From the NCBI RefSeq assembly GCF_026212465.1, contig NC_080058.1, positions 2,135,501 through 2,199,500 of the forward strand: a DNA stretch of 64,000 nt, written 5' to 3'. Positions 1-24,122 of this stretch are shown here, piece after piece. Under the pieces are notes generated by a model, which saw only the letters and a list, made by a program, of their open reading frames with translations, searched no databases and was not told the origin of the DNA. The position numbers and the translations under genes were made by a program. Source of the DNA: Amaranthus tricolor. Its lineage: Eukaryota > Streptophyta > Magnoliopsida > Caryophyllales > Amaranthaceae. Position 1 is the stretch's first letter. Each line of letters opens with the position of its first letter.

Positions 1-11426
<11,426 letters not shown>

Positions 11427-11962
11427 ATTCAGAGGTTTTGGAGATTTTTTTGGCGGTTTTTTGGGGTTTATCTTCTATCCTTCTCCTTAAACGGTGTGAT
11501 GAGTACGCGCATGATAGTGGATGACTGCAGGCAGGCTATATTGCGCATTCGTGTTGGATCGATCGGGTCTTTCTGAATTAAGTTCGGTTTAGTTTACCAA
11601 AAAAATAAATAATTAATAAAAATTAGTTTTAATGAGTTAGAAATAGTTTATATCATGTAAAATCAGTTACAGTTAGTAAAATTCAATTATAATTAGTTGC
11701 ACAATCAGTACAACTCAGTAATAATTTATAGCTAAAATCATTTTCAATCAGCAACAATAAATTTTAATCAGTAAAAATCAGTTTTAATCCGTAAAAATTA
11801 GTTGAACCATTAAAAACCATATATAGAAGTACTAAATAGGGCTTTAGAGAACAATTACTACTTATAAGAAAAGATCTTGAGTTGTAAGTTCAACTGTCAC
11901 CTAATTCTTCCCATTCCTCGACCTATCTTCTAATAAAAAAATTATGCACCCTGTCTATAAGG
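11427..11962. other. Der upstream region with short degenerate repeats
   Basis: The first ~60 bases are the likely Der 5' UTR on the minus strand. From about 11610 to 11810 the sequence is built from roughly 15-20-base imperfect units around TCAGTAAAAATCAGTTTTAA. No open frame of note. Confidence 0.5.
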
Positions 11963-14361
11963 TGTAACACCCCTGAATTTCCAACCCCTAAAACGAAACC
12001 AAAATCGTGAAGGACGGGAGGAAATTCGGGTGTTACATAAAAAGAAAAGGAAAAGAATTTAGATAAACATTAAGATTAACTTAAAGAAAATGTGAGTGAA
12101 AATTTCGGCAGCATCTCTACTAAAACTCGAACATGTGGTAGAGCAATTAGCACAATAAAACATTAAACATGTGGATATTGTTACATTATTGAGTATTATT
12201 GTTAGTCGATTGTGGTATGGTAGTGGTTATTAAAGTTGAATATTATCATTGTTGAATTAGGAAGAAACCATTGTTGCCATTATTGTTTCAAATTACTTGG
12301 GGAAGTGCTTCTTTTCATGCCCCTTTGTCATCATGAGTAATCTTGTACATTGTAGTAAACTATATCACAAGTTAAGGCTATCACTAACATCAAGATCATT
12401 ATAAGTTGCTAGTATTGATGTTGTTATACAAGTGCTAGTAGCCTTAGGGCATTTCATAGTGATGAAGCCTAATAAGTTGAGTCTCATTGGTTTAAAGAAA
12501 TCGTCATAAAATGCACTTTATTGTTGTGAAAGCTTACTTGATTGTTGGTTTATTGGATGCGAAAGCTTATGTGATTGTTGAGTTGATGTCATAACATATG
12601 AACAAGTTTAAATGGAGTATTGCGAATTGGTTTAGTACTAGTGAGCAAACTTTATATGAAGAGATATCGATTATGAAATCCTTGAGCTTAGAATAGAGAA
12701 TGAGAGTATTAGTAGAAGGCGGGGACCATCCCCTTATATATTTAAAAATTGGATTATTCTTTACTTGGAGTTAGAATGATACCTTAATAGGTGAATTTCG
12801 TATTTTGTTTGAGTTGTTCAGTGGGTTTTGCTATCCCAAGGCACCCATTAATAGTCGAAAGCGGGAGTTATTCCCGTTTGATCAAGCATTAGGTTATGAT
12901 TAGTTAACATGACTCAACTGGATTATATCCGGTTGATTTAGTAGTCCCCTGGGTGAGATCTGACGGGATCACCGTAAAGGGGGGTATGAGCATACTTTTG
13001 TCATTGGGTGTCGGGTGGCCGATACTGCCCCTTGACCGAGGTGTTACCATGCGGGCCTTGCAAACCCCAATATGGTGGCCTCTTCACTGAATTTGTACCC
13101 CAGTGTGTTAGTTTTCCCGAAAGGTAGGACCCGAGAGGGTCAGGTGGAGGGGGTATAAGCTCATACTTTGCCATGGGCATCGGGTGGCCGATAACGCCCT
13201 TGGCCGTGTCACTATGCCATGAAGTGGAGAAAAGATCCATTGATAGAATGTTACTCATTGATAGAAAGTTTATTCATTCATAGAAAGCTTACACATTGAT
13301 AGAAAATTTATTCTATGATGGAGTAGTTTATGCTAGTGAGAAGTGCGCCTAAGTTAAGTTACTTGAAGGGAGTTACCAGTTCCAAAAATAGACTATGATC
13401 ACACCTACTCTAAGATAGACAAGCTCTATAGGGTCATGTGTTAGGTAGTATGTTAATGCCTTGGTTGAGCTGATACTACGCGCGTTTTGTAAGAGTTTAT
13501 GTTTTGAGAAGAGGAGTATGAAGACATGCATTCTACCCAAGAACACATGGTTTGGGTTGGAATGGACATAATGAGATTAAGAAGTATAGGTGGACGATAA
13601 ACGGTTATTATTTGTGCTTGTATCTTATGAAACCATCTTATGTTGTTGTATAACATAATGTTATCTAGTAGTTGGCCTTATTATATTTGATGCTAGTTAC
13701 TGATGTGTACGTGTTTGTGTTTATGTTTGATGACTTTCTATGATTGCCCTGCTATGACACATTGGCCTTTGGTATGATGTCGAGTAGCAAGAGGATCATA
13801 GACAGGCGTGACAGGTATTGGAGCTTCTTTTGCATAGCATTGCATTGGGGGAGAGTGATGAGGGCGAAGCATAACCTGTGTCATACCGTTATCTTTCGAT
13901 TTTATAGCTCGTGTTGTATACGTTTTGTCATTGGAGCTTCTTTTGGTTGTATACGTTTTGTTATGAGGCCTTGTGTACTCCTTTGTATATTTGTCTTTCC
14001 ATTGCGTAGTTTATAATTTTGTATGGTTTTTAAAGAGTTAAGTCATTTTAAACGCAAGCATTGACACTGGAACCACGATCCATGCTTGGCATGTTGATTT
14101 GAGAAGCCGACGACGAATCATTCTGCCGTGGTGTGAGATTTTAAAGGCAATGATGCCTTAGATTAGTTTAATGTTTTTATTGTGCTAATTGGTCTACCAC
14201 ATGTTCGATTTTAGGAGAGATGTTGCCGGATTTTCTACTCATAATTTCTTTCAAAATTTGATATTATCTTATTTATTTTATTTCAATGTAACACCCGAAT
14301 TTCTTCCCATATTTTGCGGTCTTGGTTTCGTATAAGTGGTCGAAAATTCAGGGGTGTTACA
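11963..14361. mobile_element. 2.4-kb element with ~75-bp inverted ends, probable solo Ty3/Gypsy LTR
   Basis: The left end (11963-12037) and right end (14287-14361) are imperfect inverted copies of each other. Each is bounded by TGTAACACCC and GGGTGTTACA and shares ACGAAACCA and GAAATTCGGG blocks. The interior has no coding frame but contains a diverged duplication (about 12980-13060 and 13150-13215) around TCGGGTGGCCGATA. TGTAACACCC...GGGTGTTACA termini and non-coding 2-3-kb length fit a solo LTR of a Tekay/Del-like Gypsy element. No clear target-site duplication is seen (TAAGG left, CTTAC right), so a DNA transposon with long TIRs is the alternative. Confidence 0.6.
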
Positions 14362-14720
14362 CTTACAATGGGGAAATAAGAGAAGAGGGGTGAGAAGACA
14401 AGTGTTTAGAGTGGTGGTGGTGGCACAGCGGGACAAGGCACTGGTGGTGGACCTTGGTGGTAGTGCAGGCAGCCTCTGTTGGTGGTGGCGCAAAATGCAG
14501 CAACTGCTACTGTTTAGGAGTGTGCAGCCGGCTGCTGCCGTGGAGGGGAGAGGACCGGCTGGTGCTGCTGGTTGTGACTTGTGAGGGGGAGAAGGCGCAG
14601 CTTGTCTGGTTTTGGGGGCAGGAGCCGTTGCTGATCTGGTTGTGGGGAGGAGACGCAGACTATGAGGGAGAAGGAAGAGAGGGAAACACGTGGTTTTGTG
14701 AGTGAGAGAAAAATGAGGGA
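14362..14720. other. GC-rich, GGTGGTGG-rich island next to the 2.4-kb element
   Basis: About 300 bases rich in G on the plus strand (GTGGTGGTGG, GGAGGAGACG), very different from the AT-rich surroundings. Open frames exist on both strands (14336-14584 plus, 14278-14493 minus), but none resembles a known protein. It may be part of the adjacent element or an unrelated captured fragment. Confidence 0.4.
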
Positions 14721-16713
14721 TCTCCCTCGTAAATCCTAACTCATCTTATATTAGGGTGAACCTTCTAGCAAGATCCAACAAAAAAAACTTACTTTATTGT
14801 GCTCACAAATTTTAATAAAGATAATAATTATAATTCCAACCTCTCTATTTTAGTAAGCTCAACTCTATTTTTAATATAACTATGTTGACATTTAAATTCG
14901 TATATGAAAGTAATATACTAAAATTAACTAAAAAAATAATTTAATGTAATTGTAAAATCTCTAAAAGTTATTATAATATTAATTAATTACGTCATTAAAA
15001 TCTGGGGGTTCGCTTGAATTGAAAACAAATATTTATGAGGGTAAATAAAAGTCAAATTAGGAAAACAAGGTTAGTTAGATAGATGTTTAAAGAAATTTGA
15101 TTGTTACAAAGGTGGAAGAATTAATTAGAAGGTGATGAAAAATAAAGAAAATAGCAAGTAGTTCTCTTATTTTGGGTATAAATTTACCCTTGGGGAGGGT
15201 AAGAGAATTCTTTACCTCCAAACGAGAGACATCAACCTTTTTTTTTATTCATTTTTTTTAATTTATTCTTATTTTACTTATATCACAATCATTTCAATAA
15301 TTTTATTTGCATCTTTAAATACCTATGTTATATTACTTTGACTTTTTTTACCTCTTTATATATTTACTTTCAATCCAACCGAATAAATAGAGTAGTTTAC
15401 TAGAGTACTTAATTACCCCCTCCTATTTAATTCAAATGTATTGATTTATTAGTTTTTTTGGTCAATTCGTTTTTTGTCGTCCAAAATGTTCTTATTCTAG
15501 CAAATACAAAGTTAACACAGTTGGATATATTATCTTATTATATTTTTTTATAAACAAACATTAACATGTGTGATCTCATGGTTGATAATTTTTTTTTGAA
15601 AACTTTAAAGAATTTGGCTACATTTTTTAAACTCCAAATTCTACAAGCCCTATGATTTTGCATAAAACTCAATATTTTTAAGCGTTGATACAAATTTAAA
15701 TTTAAGTCTAAATCTAAACATAACAATAGAATCTATTGGATGCTTTTTCTACGATTATTATCACGTTACAACATCGAAAAAATACAATTCAACCTATTCT
15801 AATATTGGAGGCTTATTTCTACGATTATTACAATGTTAAAATAAATGTTACAATCGCACGTATCCAAAATCCTAGGCTAAAGACATATACTTGTTTTCTC
15901 TAAACATTTTATGATAAATCAGCTTTTTTCTTTAACATACTTTTACAAAAGTTAGGGAAGAACATAGCACAAAGAATTAAAACTTATCTACTCCTTTAGT
16001 CATTGTTTGTTATCTATTATACTTTAATATATTTTTTACAGTAAATTTTAAATTTTAATATTTTATATAATAATAAATAATTAAAAATATATAACCTAAA
16101 ATTAAGAGTATATATTAGGCTGAATTTAATAAAACCTCGAATAAATATATTATAATTTTATATATTTATAAAAATATTATTTAAAATTATTCATCTTAAA
16201 ATTTAAAATTATAAAATGTACAAACAAACAAAAACTATTTTACAAAGTATGTCATAACATAATTATGATTAATGATAACAATATGAAGTAATTATTTATT
16301 AAATACTACTAAACTAGATTAATTGAAGTTTAAATATTATACAAAGCTTACAAAATTGTATAAAAACAACTAAAATCAGCATCAAACCTAAAAATATATA
16401 TTTAAACTACAAAAAAATCCTGCAAATATTTAAATTTAAAAGCTAAATTAAAACAACATCGTTGTATCTAGTATATCTTAGGGTCTGAAAGGGTAAAACG
16501 ACATAAAAGCATACTTTATCGAGAAGATAAGGAGATTGCCTCTATTTAAACCCTCAACTAACCCAATTCTTCAAAATCCCCAAGTTAATCGCAATTTCTT
16601 GCACGAAACGGTTTGATCGTGAGACTTTTTCATATATAGATTAAATAGTTCAATAATGTAATTATTAGCATATAAGCTCTTTATTTTAAAGTCGAGAGAA
16701 AATCTTTTCCGAC
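14721..16713. other. AT-rich intergenic DNA
   Basis: No gene recognised. A short phrase around TTTCTACGATTATTA occurs twice (15747 and 15815), marking a small local duplication. Otherwise low-complexity A/T-rich sequence. Confidence 0.5.
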
Positions 16714-16926
16714 TTAATAATGATACCGCCTACTATGTCGAAAAGTAGCAGCAAATATAAGAGAGGTAAAGAATTGGAGACGACCATAAATTTCAGAAGT
16801 TTGAGAAGTGAAATCTTGAACAAGATCTTCAAATTTCACCATAAAAACGCTAAATCTTCTCATTGGTGGGATTAATAATATCAATGGTACTGCTGAAAAA
16901 GCTGCTCCAAGCATCACTTCCAACAT
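16714..16926 (-). CDS. Small membrane-like protein, 70 aa, hypothetical
   Basis: ATG at 16926 (MLEVMLGAAFSAVPLILLI) reading to TAA at 16714. The N-terminal half is one hydrophobic segment ending in PP (residues ~5-20), followed by a basic and aromatic tail with EDL. This plan, a GAA-SAVPL hydrophobic segment then a PP turn and an amphipathic tail, resembles short uncharacterised plant proteins that I recall only loosely. Upstream on the minus strand (16927-17100) is a CT-rich, ATG-poor stretch compatible with a 5' UTR. It is isolated from other genes. A chance ORF is possible, although the composition looks protein-like. Confidence 0.45.
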   Translation of the reverse strand: MLEVMLGAAFSAVPLILLIPPMRRFSVFMVKFEDLVQDFTSQTSEIYGRLQFFTSLIFAATFRHSRRYHY

Positions 16927-17904
16927 CACTTTTTCGATCTCGAAAAAAAATATATACGGCAACTAATTTGAAACGGAAAATTAAATAATTAAAATAAGAG
17001 TAAGAAATTATGAAGAGAAAAGAAAGATGAAAATGGTGTAAATTGATGGATATTTATGAAAAGGGTAAGAGATGGATGGCTCTATTTTTCAAGGTGATGT
17101 TTGGAGATCATGAAAATGAAGGATGTATTTGGCGGAATGGAAGATGTGAAAGAATGTATGTAGACCTAATTTTGGGATAGGGAGGAATTTTGTTTTACAT
17201 CTTACCCTAATTGTTGTATCATTGTTTCATTTATTATATTATATTTAGATTTATTAAAGGATAAACAATAATGGGTTGGCAAAGGTTTGGAATTAGTAGA
17301 GAGGATGTTTGTTTGCATCTAAATATAATTCAGAATTTTAACTTTTTAAGAATTTGATATGAAATGTTTTTTGTTTGACAAATTAAATTATAACTAAGAT
17401 ATGTTTAAAATAGATTTGAAAATTTGATATTGATTCGATTTTATAACCGATCCGATTTTATAACCGATCTGATTTGACCCCTTATTAATTGTATATTTAC
17501 AATTATGTAAACACCAAATTAGAGATAAAATTCATTTTTGAACCGATTCGAATTACCTAACCTAAAAATCAATCCGATGACCTAAATAAACGTCTCTAAC
17601 TATAACTATAGAAATTTAGAAAATTTATTGTATGCATCTAAGACAATAAAGTATATATTGAGTCAATGAAATAAAGATAATCTCACCATGAAATAATTTA
17701 ATTTGAAAATTTGTGAAAATAGAAAACTAGAAGCCCAAATCCAAATGACCAACTCATTCTAATAACAAAAGAGCTCATATAAATGATGGGCCAATACCCA
17801 AATTTAAAACAGTCTAGTTTCCATATAATGGCCTATTCCCTGACGGCCCAACTCGTCATTAATCTTGTCAAGAGAAGTTGGAACAAAAGTTGCTTATAAA
17901 TAAA
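16927..17904. other. Intergenic, includes a degenerate CCGATTT-type MITE
   Basis: Nothing coding. About 17410-17605 holds the phrases ATAACCGATCCGATTTTATA and CAATCCGATGACC, which recur in diverged form at 25735-25865, 40430-40575 and 53727-53874. It is probably an old copy of one short transposon family. Confidence 0.4.
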
Positions 17905-18165
17905 CAGCTGGTCTTGTATGAGACCGTCTTAGTCTCACCATGAGACGGGTCTATATAATAGGTTTAATAGCCCATTTCTTCAATTGATTACTTTAAAATT
18001 ATAAGTAATCTTTTAAGGTTAAGAGTAATCATTTTAAGACTATAAAAAGTAATTATATAAAATTATAAGTGATCACTTTAATGTTATATAATTATTTTAA
18101 GACAAAAAATATATATTGGGTTAATCCCAAAGATATTGTCTCACCTTGAGACCGTCTCATTTAAG
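17905..18165 (+). mobile_element. GAGACGGTCTC-type MITE, ~260 bp
   Basis: Inverted ends: CTTGTATGAGACCGTCTTAG on the left, and on the right TTGAGACCGTCTCATTTAAG, whose reverse complement aligns with it. The interior is AT-rich with repeated TTTAAGACTATAA / AAAATTATAAGTGATCAC units. Other copies or halves lie at 35700-36015 (inverted), 36296-36455, 39104-39553, 48838-49010 and 53190-53290. Confidence 0.65.
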
Positions 18166-18272
18166 AATTAGTGATAAATAAATGAAAATAGTTAACTACT
18201 TTTGTGAGATACCATCTGTCAATAAGATGACCTATAAACAAGTTGTTTATATTTTTATAATTTTTATTAGTT

Positions 18273-18324
<52 letters not shown>

Positions 18325-19640
18325 AAAATTTCAAAATATTAGTTAAAAACATGATTTTTTTTTAAAATAATTTGAGTAATATTTTTTAAAAAAGCTTCTT
18401 TGATTCAAAATATTTAGTCTGAGTATTTTTGAAATTGAGGCGTTAGGGCTAATCATTTGCCTCATGTTTGTGAAATATTAATGAATCGGGATAATAAAGA
18501 TTTTTTTTCTTTTCTCTTCTAGTATATTAATATTATTTATCCAAAACACATCAAAATCAAAACCAAAATTTATATAGTTTATGTGTCAATCCTCTTGGAT
18601 GCAAAATTAGGAAAATAGAGATAAAATTTCCTAAGAAGGTACATGTAGCAAATTGAAAATACTTAATTGACTGGTAAACTATCTATTAATAATTGACAAA
18701 AAAAAATACTATTTTTAATGAGTTGGATTCTATAATTCATGAATAGGTCTTCAGGTTTTGTATCAACTTAATTAGTCCATATAATAATAGTGTGCATTCT
18801 TTAAAAAAAAAAACAATAGCGTGCATTAAATGAAATTTAAATTAAAAAGTATGAGTTAAGAAGTGTGAGTTAGGGAAGTAGAGAAGGAAGAGAATAAACT
18901 TATAAACAAAAGATCAAAAAGGATACACAATAAAAATAATGTGAACGAAGTCATATTAGACTTTCACACAATTTCTTGACGTCAATTAATAATAAATTCG
19001 CAAATTCGGTGTGCCGGGTGGAGGGACTACATTTCAATTTGATTTCATACAGCTTGAGCCTCACGCCATCCAGTTGACAACTTGTAGAGTTCCTCATCTA
19101 GTAAATATATATATATATATATGGAGAAGTTCAAGTGAAAACCATCCTATATGAAAACTGTGAGAATCATAAAAAGGTGTTACTTTTAAATAAAAAAGTA
19201 TTACTATCCTTATATATATATTTTTTCGTTTACGTTTGAATTTTTATTATTTAATTCGATTGATAGATGAACATTATCTCTATTAAGGCTGAATTTTGCG
19301 AATAGAAATGATTTTTTTTTGGCATGTCATTTAAATGAATTTAAAAATAGCATTATTTACATTACACTTTTAATATAGTGAAGATACGGTTGAACTGTAG
19401 AATTTATCAGTTTGTGATGTAATTAATCTTCTATAAAAGTTTTTTTTTTGTGAATTTTACGAATTTTTCTTAGACCTAAAATCAATTTAGGGAAGAAATT
19501 CTACGTTTTTGAATAGAAATTTTGTCCCAAGAGAAAAATTGAACATGAAAATGCAAAGAAAAGGTGAATGTCTTGAAATTAGCACGTTTTGAATTTTGAT
19601 TCATTTCTTTTTCATGATTTTGGGAATTGTAATAGATTGT

Positions 19641-19688
<48 letters not shown>

Positions 19689-20324
19689 GAGTAGGTGCAA
19701 TTTAAGGTTACTTTATTTGATTTTTAAGGCATTTAATTCATTGAATTCAAATAGTAAACCGTGGTTTTGAAAATATAGGGATTGTTTTCCCAAATGATGT
19801 TAGAATATTTTTAGATTATTCCTAAAATGCAGTACATGTTGAATCAACTTCCATAACACCATAAATTGATATTTACTTTGATTTTTCTATAAATTCAACA
19901 TAAAATGTCTAATATCATTAACACTTAGTATTTACTTCAGTAGTTTTACCAAAGGAGGAGTTTTATTATTTTTTTATCAAAAAAATTGAAATTAGTGCCG
20001 CTAATTATAAGGCGCTAATGATATCATATAGGGACCATGTCCATAGTAATGGTTTTCTAATTATTATATTGAAAGGGTGCGAGAAAAATAAGGTGAACTG
20101 ATATTATGAAAATGAATTTAACAAGTAATATAATTTGGAAACATCAAAAAAATTTGACATTATTTTGGAAAATTTTCATTTATATAGGTTGAGATGAGTA
20201 TCTCACTATCTCTCAACCCCTTTTTTCGTGAAAAAGGTTTAAAGATTGTCTTTTTTCAATATCATAGTTTGTTATGTATACTTTTCTAGTTTTATTTTTT
20301 TTTTGTGTTTTACATTCTTTAATA
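18166..20324. other. AT-rich intergenic DNA with microsatellites
   Basis: No gene seen. Contains a TA run (18277-18321), a shorter TA run near 19105-19122 and a T homopolymer (19643-19684). Confidence 0.6.
19643..19684. repeat. Poly-T run, ~42 bases
   Basis: Uninterrupted T homopolymer. It could be the A-tail of a minus-strand retroposon, but no recognisable retroposon body or flanking duplication was found beside it. Confidence 0.9.
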
Positions 20325-20711
20325 TAAATATTAGTTAATCTCTTTCTAATTCTTTAATATGGGATAATAATTTATATGTGGACTATTTTCTAACACTTTC
20401 TTCACATGTGAGCCCATTTTTTAATTTGGCCGAAACACCATTCTTTTCGAACCCGCAATTTGTTTTTTGTGGAAGACTGATTTTTTTGTTTCCAGTTGAT
20501 TGGAAATCGTCGGGTCTGATACCATAATAAATTTATTATCAGCTTGTACACAACGAGACCCACATTAGAGGAGAGTTGATTGCACACAAATTCAATGAAC
20601 TTCCATCCTAAAACCAATTGGTGTTAGAAAGATTAGACGATCAAGAATATAACTTAGTCAACCTCTCTCTAATTCTTCGACATGGGATCACATGTGAGTT
20701 ATTTTCCAACA
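20325..20711 (-). mobile_element. TRIM retrotransposon with tRNA-Met primer site, minus strand
   Basis: Read on the minus strand: an LTR starting TGTTGGAAAATAACTC (20711 to ~20530); a primer-binding site TGGTATCAGA (20524-20515), matching the initiator-Met tRNA complement; a ~120-base non-coding internal part; then a truncated second LTR starting TGTTAGAAAATAGTCC (20395 down to ~20325). It is non-autonomous. The plus-strand copy at 30826-31222 shares LTR, primer site and internal sequence. Confidence 0.8.
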
Positions 20712-22316
20712 ACTCAAAATTATTATTTCTTCTCACGTTACTAAACTATCTTACTTTTAAAATTAAAATATGATTTTAATACTATTTATCGTTCAAGCTT
20801 GTTTTATATATCGCGGCTAATGTGTAAGAAAAAAATATAGTTAAGTAAGATCTTGTTTGAACGCCTAATGACATACTTTCATAATATTGATATTTTATAA
20901 TTTTTAGATGTGCATAGTTCAATATATAAATGATCAAATAACACATTAAACTGCGTAAAAAATCAAATATAACAAGTATAATGGATCAGAAAAGCAGTAA
21001 ATTCATTGAAAAATTGAAAATAATAATAATAAAAAAATACTATATAACAAAGTTATTAGAAAAAAGGGAGTACTAAATTTCATTCCTTAATCGGGTCTGG
21101 CACTCATGATACTTGAACAGGGCATGTTTGCTTGTCCAAGATAAAGACTAAACTTAGACTACAGTAAAGAGAAAGCATCAGAAAGTTACAATTCTTTCCT
21201 TTGGAGTAGCTTCCAATATTATCTATACCCTTTTCACTGCTATCCTGATTCCTGCACCCTCTCCAATATTTTTTTATTTTTGTGAACATGCTGTCTTGTA
21301 TATACTAAAGTGTTTTTCATCTTTATGGTTCTTTATGTATTTTTTTTTTATTTTTTGTTTTTTTTATAATAAATTTTGATAAATAATTGTCTAATGAAAG
21401 CATGATCGAGAAAGTTCATTATTTTGAGTAGCTTGCATGTTATGTATGTATATTATGTACTCTTATTACTCCTCGGTTCCATAATCCCCAACATTTTCAC
21501 CCATATATGGAATATAGATTTCTTTATTTTACTTTTTCTTTTTGTCAGTGAGATAGTGACGTCATACTAGATTTGCAATTGAGGTCAGTTGACATTTTTT
21601 AAAATTTAAAATAAAATCAAATATTATATATAATTATGTAAATATATGTTAGATGAGTAGATTAGTGCTTTTTACATTTGTGATCAGGAATCAAAACCTA
21701 GTAGATGCTTTTCTCTTAAATTGGCATCACTTGCTTTTTATTGTATCCGCCACTTATAGAATATATAAAAATTCAGGGGCAAAGCTACATGGGGTCCGGG
21801 AAGCCTGGCTCCCCTAACTGAAAATGCAATCTTTATATTTTTAGCTTTGATCTTCTTACTAAGATATGATATATAATTTAAAGAGCGCAAAAATATAACA
21901 AAAATTACATTAGCTCAAGTCTCAACTCATAATTCTTGCCAGTACTAGCTTCTCTTAGAGTTTTTGGTTAATGCTATCATTGAGACTTTGTAATACAGAT
22001 ACTTGATATAGAAGACGACCTATTTTCCATCTAAGGTGAAGTTTGAAAGAGTTAAATGTACGTAACTTTATCTTTTTAATAATAAAATCAATAAAGAATT
22101 TATTTTGATTAACCTTTGGTAACAAATGTTATGTACAATTTCACACAAATAAACTAAAAAGTGCGCAAGATAAAATTACAATATATAATACTAGGAAAAT
22201 TAAAGATATTAATTTATTATGGTTCACTTATAAGAATTTGAGTCAAATTACCACAAGTCCACAACTATCATTCATATTTCACCATTTTAAGTTATAGACC
22301 TCCTGAACTCTCAATC

Positions 22317-22366
<50 letters not shown>

Positions 22367-22373
22367 GTTATTA
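22317..22373. repeat. (TTA)n microsatellite
   Basis: Trinucleotide ATT/TTA run of about 55 bases. Read on the minus strand it gives a poly-Asn frame with no sign of being coding. Confidence 0.95.
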
Positions 22374-24087
22374 CCTTTAACTTGTTTGTTACAGTTCTTA
22401 GGTAATGCTAATATGCTATCATGGAGAGTAATATAGGAAAAGGTTTTGCTTAGACTAGATATAGGAAGTGACTTGTTTGGGGAAAACATAATTCAGAGTA
22501 ATATAGGAAAACGATTAGCTTACTAGAAATAAAAAGCGGCTTATTAATTCCAGTAAGAAAAAGTGATAATATAGGCTCCCACAACTTGTTTTCATAGCTT
22601 TCCTAATGTACTTAATTATAACTTCACTCTCCTTTAAATTTATACCATACAACTCAAATATATAAGAGTTTTTTAATTAAACTTAAATGAAAGTTGTGGT
22701 CTTAATGGCACCATGTACGTGGTAACTAATAAGAGTGATGTGGTTATAATGTTATGTATATGATCGTTAATTAGCATGTGCAAAGCTATCTACATCACAT
22801 GGTTCCGTTATCGGAGGGGCCCTACAATTTTTATACTTATTTGATTTATTATTTCAATTACCACGAACATGTTTATACTGTTCTTTTAAAAAATATAATA
22901 AAGACTCAAATATAAATATTTTTATAAATGTAGAAACTTTATCATATACTAGTAATTTATTTTTTTCTTTTTTTTAAATTCTAAGGGTTTTAAAAATAAA
23001 ATTGACACATAAGCGGCCCCAAAATTTACGAGATGGTCCTGATTGTGTAATATTAAATATCGGCTAAAAATAAAAAATATCTTTTAAAATACCTTAAAAT
23101 TCATTTTTTACTATAACATGATCAATACGATGTGATGTGGGTTATTTTTTTTACTCTCCTTACCGTATTATATCGTTTCATCATGCTACCCTTTATAGCT
23201 ATTTTGTTTTTTGATGTGGATATATGGAGGCACGTACTATTATGAACAACATTAGATTATTTGACTAATTTACATCCCTTGATTAGCCAAGGATGGTAAT
23301 TTTACAAGGCTAAATATCCTTTCATCTTTTTCACCTAGACTTTCAACATTATGCAACGTGCCTTACTCAGAATCACAGCTTTAATTAATCATTATGATTT
23401 ATGTCAATGGTATTGGATATTGTTTATTTGAGTGATTGGTTATTGCTTTTGACTTCGTCATTTTTTGCATCTAGAAACAATTGATAGTCACTTCAATTTC
23501 TTAGAGTAACATTCTCACATTATTATTAGGAAAAATTATTCTGATTATAATTTAATTTTTTTATTTATTTTATTGAAATAGTTTTAACTTTTGATTTAAT
23601 TTTAGGATCACTTATCTTAGAACATCTTTGTGTATTCTTAGCAAACACCTTTTATAGTTAAAATTATTCATGTTTAAGCAAAAGTGATAAATTATTGTAA
23701 AGAAATCAGTAAAAAGTAGCCTTATTCAAAATAATTTTTCTTCACTAATATTATTATTATTATTGCCGAAAGAGTTGATAGTTACTAGAACAAAGCAGTA
23801 ATTTACTTTTTTTTACATGCATTTTGATTTGTGCCCCAGATACCGGCAATTTAATTTGGCTTCAGTGTAATTTGATACTGATTTTAAAGGTAATTATTTT
23901 GTCTACATTATAAAGGTGAGCAGTAATAGCCTTTGCTGTCTATTTAATTACCCTTAAACTTGTATGATTACCCTATGGAAGGTGCATGGAAATTGCTGAC
24001 TTAATGAGAAATTGTACATCTTATTTTATTTCCACAAATGGTCCTATGTATACTTGATTTTAGGGAGCAAACTGTTCCTTTACTCCA

Positions 24088-24088
<1 letters not shown>

Positions 24089-24122
<34 letters not shown>
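24089..24122. repeat. (TTA)n microsatellite
   Basis: Short perfect ATT run of about 34 bases in intergenic DNA. Confidence 0.9.

Noticed and set aside
14278..14705. Overlapping ORFs in the GC-rich island
   Set aside because: Overlapping frames on both strands with low-complexity Gly/Val/Trp content; explained by base composition.
22292..22489. Poly-Asn ORF on the minus strand
   Set aside because: Translation of the ATT microsatellite.
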